Source: Nitrospira sp.
GTDB lineage: Bacteria; Nitrospirota; Nitrospiria; Nitrospirales; Nitrospiraceae
Assembly: GCA_022226935.1 (NCBI GenBank)
Contig: CP092081.1
Span: 1,247,760 to 1,311,759, forward strand
Direction: 5' to 3'
DNA: 64,000 nucleotides
Within the stretch, counting starts at the first letter, position 1. Every line of letters begins with the position of its first letter. Below the pieces are notes generated by a model. It was not told where the DNA came from. It made no database searches and saw nothing but the letters and a program-made list of their open reading frames with translations. Shown here piece by piece: positions 1 to 7,427 of the stretch. Position numbers and translations under genes: made by a program.

Positions 1-1
1 C

Positions 2-181
2 TTCCCCTTCACGGTGAGTTTGGACGGGAAACTGGAATACTCCAAGTCACTCGATCAATGTGTGGAGGGCCGCGGGACTCAGACCCTGGTGGTACGGTGC
101 AAGCGCACCTATCCTCATGGCGGTCAACGTGATGCCTATTATGGGAATAGTGAGGTGGGTGATGGCACAGGCACTCGATGA
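2..181 (+). CDS. 3' end of an unidentified gene (partial)
   Basis: An open frame enters from the left edge and runs 59 codons to a TGA at 179-181. The peptide looks protein-like (TVSLDGKLEYSKS, two cysteines, then a Gly/Tyr-rich tail) and its codons resemble those of neighbouring genes. It overlaps the start of the first HEAT gene (162) by 20 nt, and that gene's ribosome binding site lies inside it, which suggests translational coupling. I do not recognise the family. Because only the tail is visible, it could also be a chance open frame. Confidence 0.45.
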   Translation, partial: FPFTVSLDGKLEYSKSLDQCVEGRGTQTLVVRCKRTYPHGGQRDAYYGNSEVGDGTGTR

Positions 182-1532
182 TCTGCTGGATTCCCTCGAA
201 GATCCGGATGATGCAACCCGGGAAGAGGCGGCCAAGGCATTGGCGCAGTTGGCGAACCCGAGCACGCTGGATGCGCTGATCGGCGCCTGCGGTGACGAGT
301 ATTGGTCCGTGCGCACGCGTGCCGGCTGGGGCGTCGCCAAGATCGGCGGCCCGAAGGCGATCGAAGCGCTGATCGCACTGTTCAACGATCCCATCATGGA
401 AGTTCGCAACGAAGCGGTCGCGGCCGTGGTGTCTTTGGGGGCGGGCCAGATGGATCGGCTCCTTGCGGCGATGAAGGACGAACGGTGGCGTGTCAGGGAA
501 CATGCGGCCAAAGCCTGTGGCGATCTTCGCGATGCCCGCGCGGTGGACGCGTTGATCTTTGCGTGCCGGGATCGTGACGGTGCTGTGAAAAGCGCGGCGG
601 CGGAAGCGTTGGGAAAAATCGGCGACGCCAAGGCCATTCCCGCCTTGATCAAGCTGTTCCGGGATTCCTCGAAGATCGTGCGTGAGACCGCCGGCATTGC
701 GCTGGTCGCGATCGGACAGCCCTCCGTCGACCTGCTCCTTGAAACGATGAAGGACAAGGATTTTGTTGTGCGCTGCCATGCAGCCCGGGCATTGGGTGGA
801 ATGACGACGGACTATCAGATCGGCCGGAGCTGGGTGCGCGAACCGCGCGTTGTGGATGCGTTGATCGAGGCGCTCAAAGATCCGGACCGCGCCGTGCGCG
901 AAGATGCCACGATTGCCTTGGGCATGATCGGTGATCCACGGGCGATCGATGGGCTGCTGGAAGCCATGAAAGATGGCGCCGTGAAGCGGCACGCCATTGC
1001 GTCGCTCGGCATGATCGGTGATCCACGGGCCCTTCCTGCGGTGTTGGCGGCCCTCAAAGGGAAAGGTGTCCGTCAGGATGGGACACCGACCCCTGGGTGT
1101 ATCGTCAGCGAAGATGCCTTTATTAAGGAAGCCGCCGCGACGGCACTCGGACATTTCCGCGATCCCCGAGTGATCCCCGATCTCATCATGCTGTTGAAGG
1201 ACGGAGTGTTGCGCGAGAAGGCTGCCGCAGCGCTGGTGTTGATCGGCGATTCGGCCATCGAGCCGCTGATTTCGTTCCTGTACGATCCGAAGGCCTCCGA
1301 AGTTGAAGCCGAAGGCGAGCGGGTGCTGTCCTACGCCTCAGTCCGGTTGACTGCGAAGGATTCCCTGCGGTTACTGGTCGTGGAAACGCTGGAGCACCTG
1401 GGATGGACACCGCCCGATGAAGAGACTTCGGTGGATTCCAGCCAGGCTGACAATCTTCGCGTCGATCGTCCGTTGGGAGATATCGGACGCTTCGGTCCGA
1501 GCGGAGATTTCGCGAAAGGATCGGTGCGGTAA
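162..1532 (+). CDS. HEAT-repeat protein 1 (456 aa)
   Basis: An all-helical HEAT/PBS-lyase-type repeat protein, about ten repeats of roughly 31 residues with the recurring pattern of an acidic residue, VR, A-A-LG, IGD-RA and PLI. No catalytic domain is visible, so a scaffold or protein-binding role is inferred. The ATG at 162 is preferred over upstream starts because GAGGTG lies just before it and the repeats begin directly after. Two longer loops interrupt the repeats: one with TTDYQIGRSW and one near residue 315 with GTPTPGC. After the last repeat comes VVETLEHLGW, then a non-repeat tail of about 40 residues. It is the first of five HEAT genes in a row. Confidence 0.88.
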   Translation: MAQALDDLLDSLEDPDDATREEAAKALAQLANPSTLDALIGACGDEYWSVRTRAGWGVAKIGGPKAIEALIALFNDPIMEVRNEAVAAVVSLGAGQMDRLLAAMKDERWRVREHAAKACGDLRDARAVDALIFACRDRDGAVKSAAAEALGKIGDAKAIPALIKLFRDSSKIVRETAGIALVAIGQPSVDLLLETMKDKDFVVRCHAARALGGMTTDYQIGRSWVREPRVVDALIEALKDPDRAVREDATIALGMIGDPRAIDGLLEAMKDGAVKRHAIASLGMIGDPRALPAVLAALKGKGVRQDGTPTPGCIVSEDAFIKEAAATALGHFRDPRVIPDLIMLLKDGVLREKAAAALVLIGDSAIEPLISFLYDPKASEVEAEGERVLSYASVRLTAKDSLRLLVVETLEHLGWTPPDEETSVDSSQADNLRVDRPLGDIGRFGPSGDFAKGSVR

Positions 1533-1712
1533 TTTTCGGCCTTCTCTCGCGGGGTGCCTGGCCTGTTGAGAGCGTCCGGCGTCCCCGCGTCTCTTCTTCT
1601 CCGTTTCGACCAGCGTGCGGGATGGTGCGATGTCAGGTCGTAGGGCCAACCCGCGTTGACCCCTAAAAAATTGCTGTGTTAAGGTCGATGGCCTCCCAGA
1701 GGCCGAGGTACC

Positions 1713-2795
1713 ATGGCCGACACCGTCAGTGAACAGATCGCAGCCCTGTCGGATGAGGATTGGGCCATTCGGGAGGAGGCCGCGATCCTGCTCGGCGTAT
1801 TGAAAGATGCGCGGGCCGTACTGCCTCTGACTAACGCGCTGCGTGATAGTGACCGCGCCGTGCGCGAAGCTGCGGTCGGCGCCTTGTCATCGCTTGGCTC
1901 CGTTTCTGTTCCGGCCCTGGCGGGCTGTTTGACCGATCCCGCTTTGCAGGTGCAAGAAGCGGCATCGGCCATTCTGGCTTCCCTAGCCGATGCGCGAGTC
2001 TTGGTGCCGCTCACGCAGGCCTTAGGTAGTCGCGATTGGATTGTGCGCATGCATGCGGCGAAGGGCCTGGGGCGGATCGGTGATCCGGACGCTGTTTCCG
2101 CGTTGATGCCGCTGTTGCAGGACAAGGTCAAGGCCGTCCGCGAGGAAGCGTCCAGTGCGCTGGCCGCCATTGGCGTGGCTGCGATGGCCGGATTGATCGA
2201 TGCCTTGCAGCATGACGATTGGCTGGTTCGCCTCCATGCGGTGGAAGCATTGGGGAAATTGAAGTCGCCGGAGTCCGTCGAGCCCTTGCTACGGGCCTTG
2301 TTCAATGAGCGGGATTCGGCGATTCGGGAAGACGTGGTCCGGGCGCTGGGCGCGATTCGGGATGGGCGTGCCGTAGACTATTTGGTCGCGGTGATGAAGG
2401 AGCCGGGGTTACGTCTTTTGGCGGTTGAAGCCCTCGGCCATATCGGCGACCGCCGGGTGGTGCCGATTTTGCAGCGGGTTGTCGAGGGCGTGCCGATGGG
2501 TGAGCCACGGGATTCGGCTACGCCCTGTGCCGACGGATGGACGGATGAGATGGCGACGATGGGAATGGCAGCCCGCGCATTGGGGATGATCGCCGATGCC
2601 GTGGCGATTCCTTCTCTGATCGTGGCCCTGCGGAATACCATCACGAGGTCGGAAGCAGCGGCGGCCCTGACGAAATTCGGTCCGGCGGTGATCCCGTCTC
2701 TCTTGCCGATGCTGGCCAAAGAGCAGGATGAGAATGTCCGGTATCACGTTCGGGAAACGCTCACGGCGGTTGGCTGGCGCGCCGGGCGAGTCTAG
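1713..2795 (+). CDS. HEAT-repeat protein 2 (360 aa)
   Basis: A second HEAT/PBS-lyase-like repeat protein, built of nearly continuous 31-residue repeats from the N-terminus (LSDEDWAIREEAAILLG onward). The C-terminal quarter matches HEAT protein 1 in layout: a longer loop carrying SATPC, a repeat with ARALGMIAD, then a final repeat ending RETLTAVGW. No enzyme domain or signal peptide is seen, so it is probably cytoplasmic. A GAGGT motif lies about 8 nt before the ATG. The 180-nt gap after gene 1 could hold its own promoter, but I could not pick one confidently. The function is unknown; a scaffold role is inferred. Confidence 0.88.
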   Translation: MADTVSEQIAALSDEDWAIREEAAILLGVLKDARAVLPLTNALRDSDRAVREAAVGALSSLGSVSVPALAGCLTDPALQVQEAASAILASLADARVLVPLTQALGSRDWIVRMHAAKGLGRIGDPDAVSALMPLLQDKVKAVREEASSALAAIGVAAMAGLIDALQHDDWLVRLHAVEALGKLKSPESVEPLLRALFNERDSAIREDVVRALGAIRDGRAVDYLVAVMKEPGLRLLAVEALGHIGDRRVVPILQRVVEGVPMGEPRDSATPCADGWTDEMATMGMAARALGMIADAVAIPSLIVALRNTITRSEAAAALTKFGPAVIPSLLPMLAKEQDENVRYHVRETLTAVGWRAGRV

Positions 2796-2889
2796 ACCAT
2801 GATCATAGGTTGATCGAGTAACGGAGCGGTTCCGGAAACACACGTCATTGTAAGCCAGTACGATCATCGACCGGCGCAATTCTTCCACG

Positions 2890-3990
2890 ATGCCCAAAGA
2901 ATCGATTGATACCTTAGTTTCCGAGTTGACCCATGAAGAGGAATGGCGGCGTATGCGAGCCACTGCGGCTTGCCTGGCTGGCGGTCCTCGGGCCGTCCAC
3001 GCCTTGACGCAGGCGTTACAGACGGGCGATGTCCCTCTTCGTGTTGAAGCAGCCGCGATGTTGTCCCGCATCAAGGATCCGGCCGCAGGTGTGGCGCTGG
3101 TCACGTTGATTCGGGATCCTGAAGCGACGGTACGGCAGGCGGCGTTTGCCGCACTTGAGCAGATGGCCGGCAATCTGGACGACGAGACGGCGGCAGGCTT
3201 AGTGCGCACGCTCCACGAGTCACCGGATGAGGAGGTGCGTCACCGTGTTCGGCAGCTCTTGGGTGTGATCCCCAATGCGATCACGCCGTTGTGTGAGATG
3301 TTGAGGCATCCGGATGCGGACGCGCAGACGACGGCGGCCACGATTCTTGAGCACCTGCTGGATCCGCGTTCGGCCGACGGATTGATCGATGCCATGGCCT
3401 CGCCGGCGGTCCGCGAAATTGCTGTGCGGACGCTGAAGAAGTTGAGCGCCGTGCGGGAACGGATCGATGCGACATTTAATGCGTTGCGCGATGTCGAAGG
3501 TGCCAGTGAACGCGAGGAAGCCCGTATGGCCACGGTGATGGATCTCTTGGGGATCGGGCGGCCGGCTGTTGAGATTCTAATCGAATATCTTGAGGACGAC
3601 GATTGGCTTATCCGTGAAGCCGCGGCGGATTTGCTTGGCAAAATCGGGGATGTGCGCGCGGTCGAACCGTTGATGAAACGGCTCCAGAAGGATAAGGATA
3701 CCGGCGTGAAGGAGTACGCCGTGAAGTCGTTGGGGCTGATCGGCGACCCGCGTCCGGCACAATTGTATATCGAAGCGATCCCGATTCGGCCCTTGCGAGT
3801 GATGGCCATCGAGGCGCTGGCGAAAATCAAAGATGTCGAGGTCTTGCGTCCGTATAACGAGCTGTTCAACCGGTTGCGAAGCGACCGGGATGGCATCGTG
3901 TCGTACAGCGCCGGGCTCATTGCGGATAAACTTGCGGCACTCGAAGGCGAGCAGCCGGTCGGGCAGGAGGAGTCGGACGATCATGAGTGA
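2890..3990 (+). CDS. HEAT-repeat protein 3 (366 aa)
   Basis: A HEAT-repeat protein, more diverged than its neighbours in its N-terminal half (EEEWRRMRATAACLAGG). Clear repeats resume near residue 230 (EDDDWLIREAAADLLGKIGD). It differs from the other four by ending in an acidic tail (GQEESDDHE) instead of the LGW-type signature. Its stop overlaps the ATG of the next HEAT gene (3983) by 8 nt, so the two are almost certainly translated together. No enzymatic motif is visible. It is perhaps a binding partner of the other HEAT proteins, but that is only inference from the gene order. Confidence 0.86.
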   Translation: MPKESIDTLVSELTHEEEWRRMRATAACLAGGPRAVHALTQALQTGDVPLRVEAAAMLSRIKDPAAGVALVTLIRDPEATVRQAAFAALEQMAGNLDDETAAGLVRTLHESPDEEVRHRVRQLLGVIPNAITPLCEMLRHPDADAQTTAATILEHLLDPRSADGLIDAMASPAVREIAVRTLKKLSAVRERIDATFNALRDVEGASEREEARMATVMDLLGIGRPAVEILIEYLEDDDWLIREAAADLLGKIGDVRAVEPLMKRLQKDKDTGVKEYAVKSLGLIGDPRPAQLYIEAIPIRPLRVMAIEALAKIKDVEVLRPYNELFNRLRSDRDGIVSYSAGLIADKLAALEGEQPVGQEESDDHE

Positions 3991-4744
3991 TGCCGAGCGA
4001 ATTGCACAATTGATAGCGGCCTTGCGCGACGACAATGAGGCGTTGCGCGACCATGCGATGGCGAGTCTCGGACAGATGGGGATCGAGGCCGTTCCCCAAT
4101 TGATCGGCCTGATGGCGGATGAGGATGTGGTCATTCGCGAAGCGGCTGCCACTGCCGTGGTGCGCATCGGTCCCATTGCGTTCGATCAGTTGCTGGAGGC
4201 CTTGCGAGACGATGAATGGGCGATACGCGAGCAGGCGGCCAACGCGCTCGGACGGTTCCGCGATCCCCGCGCCGTTGATCCCCTCATGGCAGCGCTCAAG
4301 GACAAGGATGGGGCCGTTCGGACGGCGGCAGTGTGGGCATTGGAGCGTATCGGCGACTCGCGGGCCACGCCTGGATTGATTGAAGCACTGGGTGACGGCA
4401 CGGTGCGCGAGGATGTCGCGCGGGTGTTGAAAAAAATCGGCGATACCAGGGCCGTTGATGCGTTGATCGGCGGTCTCTTGGGACCCAATTGGATGGTTCG
4501 ACGCCATGCGGCGGAAGCGCTCGGAAAGATCGGCGACCCGCGCAGCGCCGAAGCCTTGATCCAGTCGCTGCAGGATGAGGACTGGCTCGTCCGCCGGAAC
4601 GCGGCTGAATCCTTGGCGCGACTCGGGGCCAAGCAGGCCATTGAGCCACTGCTTCCCCTTTTGGAAGATGAAAATACGATGGTGCAGGAGACCGTCGAAG
4701 GTGTACTCGCAAGTTTGGGATGGAAACAGGCGACCTCGTCATAA
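3983..4744 (+). CDS. HEAT-repeat protein 4 (253 aa)
   Basis: The most regular member of the array: about eight near-identical repeats (for example DDEWAIREQAANALGRFRD and NWMVRRHAAEALGKIGDPR) filling almost the whole protein. It ends with a repeat closing on VEGVLASLGW, the C-terminal signature shared with genes 1 and 2. The start at 3983 is chosen because the repeats begin right after it, GGAGGAG lies 12-18 nt upstream, and it overlaps the previous stop. An upstream in-frame start at 3833 would only add residues that shadow gene 3. A protein-interaction scaffold is inferred; no catalytic site is seen. Confidence 0.87.
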   Translation: MSDAERIAQLIAALRDDNEALRDHAMASLGQMGIEAVPQLIGLMADEDVVIREAAATAVVRIGPIAFDQLLEALRDDEWAIREQAANALGRFRDPRAVDPLMAALKDKDGAVRTAAVWALERIGDSRATPGLIEALGDGTVREDVARVLKKIGDTRAVDALIGGLLGPNWMVRRHAAEALGKIGDPRSAEALIQSLQDEDWLVRRNAAESLARLGAKQAIEPLLPLLEDENTMVQETVEGVLASLGWKQATSS

Positions 4745-4764
4745 CCCGATAAAGGAACTCTACT

Positions 4765-5475
4765 ATGGCAGAAGAAGCACCGGTAAAACTGATTCAGATC
4801 GGACCGAAGGGCGGCCCCAAGAAAGACGGATTCAACCTGGTGACGGAGCGGGTTGTCGCCGTCAACCCGGAAGCCAAGCAGTTGGAAGTCGAACTGTTGG
4901 CCTATGACGGAAAAACCGTCGTGCTCGATGTCGGGGATGAAGCCCTCGAAGATTTCCTCAAGATCAAGCCGGGCGACGGAGCCACGATTCGTGTGGTGGA
5001 AGAAGGCGGCAAGCGAGTGGCCAAGAGCTTTCGGATTCGCGCGAAAGATCCGAATGCCGCTAAAGCCGACGCGATGCTGATCGACTTGAAGGATTCGCAC
5101 TGGCTCAATCGTAAATACGCGGCGGAAGTCTTGGGCGACTTGAAGGACCCGCGCGCGGTGGTGCCTTTGGTTGAGGCGCTCACCGATGAGGTGGGCGATG
5201 TGCGGCAACGGGCCTATGATTCGTTGATCAAGATTGGCGGGTCGGCGGTTCCCTCGCTTGTCCCATTGCTGGCGTCCGAAGAAGACGATGTGCGTCAGTC
5301 CGCAACGGAAATCATCCGGAAGATCGGCAAGCCGGCCGTCGAACCTCTCGCCACGGCGTTGGCGGAGGCTGACGACCGGTTGAAGACCAAGATCATGAAG
5401 GTGCTGGATCGAATGGGCTATAAGCCGAAGGCGAAAGAAGGGGCTCAGCCTGAACCGGCGAAGTTGCTCAGTTAG
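4765..5475 (+). CDS. HEAT-repeat protein 5 with N-terminal beta domain (236 aa)
   Basis: The only array member that does not start with repeats. Residues 1-90 are beta-rich and resemble a small barrel (VKLIQIGPKGGPKKDG, then VVAVNPEAKQLEVELLAYDG and a GDGATIRVVEEGGKRV strand pair). I cannot assign this domain to a named family. Residues 100-220 hold four HEAT repeats (DSHWLNRKYAAEVLGDLKD and so on) ending KVLDRMGYKPKAK, a Tyr version of the shared LGW signature. It lies 20 nt after gene 4 and is the last gene before the terminator hairpin, so it probably closes the operon. Confidence 0.86.
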   Translation: MAEEAPVKLIQIGPKGGPKKDGFNLVTERVVAVNPEAKQLEVELLAYDGKTVVLDVGDEALEDFLKIKPGDGATIRVVEEGGKRVAKSFRIRAKDPNAAKADAMLIDLKDSHWLNRKYAAEVLGDLKDPRAVVPLVEALTDEVGDVRQRAYDSLIKIGGSAVPSLVPLLASEEDDVRQSATEIIRKIGKPAVEPLATALAEADDRLKTKIMKVLDRMGYKPKAKEGAQPEPAKLLS

Positions 5476-5484
5476 CGGGGACCG

Positions 5485-5512
5485 TCCGGCCGCCGTTAGG
5501 CGGCCGGATTCT
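5485..5512. terminator. Hairpin between convergent HEAT5 and ugd
   Basis: A perfect 10-bp stem, TCCGGCCGCC / GGCGGCCGGA, with a GTTA loop (5495-5498), followed by TTCTTGG on the plus strand. It fits a terminator for the HEAT operon. On the minus strand it spans the last ugd codons and its stop, but no T-tract follows there. Confidence 0.65.
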
Positions 5513-6815
5513 TGGTGGGACGACCGACCGACACGTGGCGGAAGCCGAAGGGGACGACCCGGTCCGACTCGTAGGTGTTGCGCAGATCCAGCAACAGCGG
5601 TTCCCGCATCGCTTTCTTGAGCCGTTCGAAATCGAGATTTCGAAACTGGTTCCACTCAGTCATGATGATGAGGCCGTCGGCTCCGTCCGCGACGTCATAG
5701 GTGTCCTGGCAGGGAACCATGCCGGGTAACAGTTTCATCGATTCTTCCATCGACGCCGGATCGTACGCCCGGATCTTTGCTCCCTCCTTCATCAACTCGC
5801 TCAAGATCGTCAATGACGGCGCTTCCCGCATGTCGTTCGTGTTCGGTTTGAAGGAAAGCCCCAGCACGCCGAGGGTTTTCCCCTTTACTCCTCCGCACGC
5901 CTCCGTCACTTTCTGAACCATTCGCAGGTGCTGCTCGTAGTTGACTTTGGCCGCCGCGCCCGCAATTTGGAACGGATATCCTACACGCTCACCGGTTTGG
6001 ACCAGCGCGGCAAGGTCTTTCGGGAAGCAGGACCCGCCGAAGCCGGGCCCGGCATGCAGAAATTTGTTGCCGATCCGATTGTCGAGCCCCATGCCTTTGG
6101 ACACCAGCTGAACGTCTGCTCCCACCTTTTCGCACACCGTCGCGATCTCGTTGATAAACGAAATTTTGACGGCCAGAAATGCGTTGGAGGCATACTTGAT
6201 CATCTCAGCGGTCGGAATGTCAGTGACCACGATCGGAGTTTCGAGCAGATAGAGGGGGCGATACAGGTCCTTCATGATCGCGACGGCCTGCTCGCTGTCT
6301 GCGCCGATGACCACGCGGTTGGGACGCATAAAGTCTTCGATGGCGGAACCTTCCCGCAGGAATTCCGGATTGGACACGATATCAAACCGGAACCGGCCGG
6401 TTTGGTTGGCTTTAATCACTTCGCGCAGCTTTTCGCCGGTACCGACCGGCACCGTGGACTTGGTGACGATGACCTTATACCCGGTCATGTTCTTCGCAAT
6501 CCCGCGTCCCACCTCTTCCACGTACGATAAGTCGGCAGATCCGTCCGATTTCGGAGGGGTTCCCACGGCGATGAAGATGACCAGGGCTTTATCGACCGCT
6601 TTGGCGACATCGGTCGTGAAATGGAGCCGGTCTTCCTTGATGCCTTTGGCAACGAGTTCGGTGATGCCGGGCTCAAAAAACGGCACTTCGCCCTTTTCGA
6701 GTTTGGCAATTCGGCGCGCGTCCGTATCCATACAGGTGACGTTGACGCCGAATTCTGCGAAGCAGGCCCCGGTGACCAAGCCGACATAGCCCGTTCCAAT
6801 CACGCTGATATGCAT
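5496..6815 (-). CDS. ugd: UDP-glucose 6-dehydrogenase
   Basis: Oxidises UDP-glucose to UDP-glucuronate with two NAD+, supplying precursors for exopolysaccharide or envelope sugars. The NAD-binding loop GTGYVG is at residues 7-12, the central STVPVGTG element near 120-127, and the catalytic cysteine is C263 in GPGFGGSCFPKDL. The length of 439 aa is normal for the bacterial Ugd family. A GAGGAG ribosome site precedes the ATG. It is a single gene facing the HEAT operon. A GDP-mannose dehydrogenase is possible, as the superfamily is shared, but overall motifs favour Ugd. Confidence 0.93.
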   Translation of the reverse strand: MHISVIGTGYVGLVTGACFAEFGVNVTCMDTDARRIAKLEKGEVPFFEPGITELVAKGIKEDRLHFTTDVAKAVDKALVIFIAVGTPPKSDGSADLSYVEEVGRGIAKNMTGYKVIVTKSTVPVGTGEKLREVIKANQTGRFRFDIVSNPEFLREGSAIEDFMRPNRVVIGADSEQAVAIMKDLYRPLYLLETPIVVTDIPTAEMIKYASNAFLAVKISFINEIATVCEKVGADVQLVSKGMGLDNRIGNKFLHAGPGFGGSCFPKDLAALVQTGERVGYPFQIAGAAAKVNYEQHLRMVQKVTEACGGVKGKTLGVLGLSFKPNTNDMREAPSLTILSELMKEGAKIRAYDPASMEESMKLLPGMVPCQDTYDVADGADGLIIMTEWNQFRNLDFERLKKAMREPLLLDLRNTYESDRVVPFGFRHVSVGRPTKNPAA

Positions 6816-7010
6816 GGATGCATCTCCTCTTCAAGAAAACTGCGAATCGTGGGTGAGAACTCGTGTAGCGTCGGTAGTATAGCAATGCCTGCCAAACCGA
6901 GCAATCTTCTCGCAGGTTTTTGCGATTCGTGCCGGATGATGCCCCACAGGATGAATTGCAGATTGTGGCGTACTTCAGTAAAATTCGGCCTCTTCGCAGG
7001 AGGGATACGC

Positions 7011-7421
7011 ATGGTGGTTGCAGGTGGGCCTATCCAACGACCGTTGGCCATGATGATGCGTCCCATCACGAGGACCGTGCGACCCGATGATTCATTGTTG
7101 ATTGTGGCGCAGCAATTGCGTGATGCCCGGGTCGGGGCCATGCTCGTTGCTGATCGTGGCGACTATGTGGGTATTGTCAGCGAGGCCGATCTCGTCCGCA
7201 AAGCCATGGCAAGCGGGGCTGCGTCCGAGCACGTGACGGTCCGCTCGGTGATGAGCGCCCCGATCATGACGATCGATATCGCCCAATCCGCGCATGAGGC
7301 GAGTGATGTGATGGCCGAACGGGGAATCCGGCATCTGGTGATTACCGAAGAAGGGCGTGTGGTGGGAATGATTTCTGTGCGCGATCTCCTTCGATACTTC
7401 AAAAACTGGGGGACTGTGTAG
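7011..7421 (+). CDS. CBS-domain protein (136 aa)
   Basis: A small stand-alone protein of two CBS motifs, which in this family bind adenine nucleotides and sense energy state. The first spans about residues 15-70 (VRPDDSLLIVAQQLRDARVG, then YVGIVSEADLVRKAM), the second 80-133 (HEASDVMAERGIRHLVI, then VVGMISVRDLLRYF). The start at 7011 is chosen because GCAGGAGGG lies 6-14 nt upstream; the longer open frame from 6621 would run antisense through ugd. No partner domain is attached, so the regulated target is unknown. Confidence 0.85.
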   Translation: MVVAGGPIQRPLAMMMRPITRTVRPDDSLLIVAQQLRDARVGAMLVADRGDYVGIVSEADLVRKAMASGAASEHVTVRSVMSAPIMTIDIAQSAHEASDVMAERGIRHLVITEEGRVVGMISVRDLLRYFKNWGTV

Positions 7422-7427
7422 CATGGT

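Noticed and set aside
9-1154. A long minus-strand open frame of 381 codons opposite HEAT gene 1
   Set aside because: It is the antisense shadow of a GC-rich repeat gene: Arg/Gly/Asp/His-rich with no domain, and HEAT repeats on the plus strand are clear.
162-5475. Regular DNA periodicity that could look like tandem repeats or CRISPR
   Set aside because: The periodicity of about 93 nt is that of the HEAT repeats in protein, with diverged codons and no spacers.
4186-5655. Minus-strand open frame of 489 codons opposite HEAT genes 4 and 5
   Set aside because: Composition is that of an antisense shadow and it crosses the terminator region and two well-supported genes.
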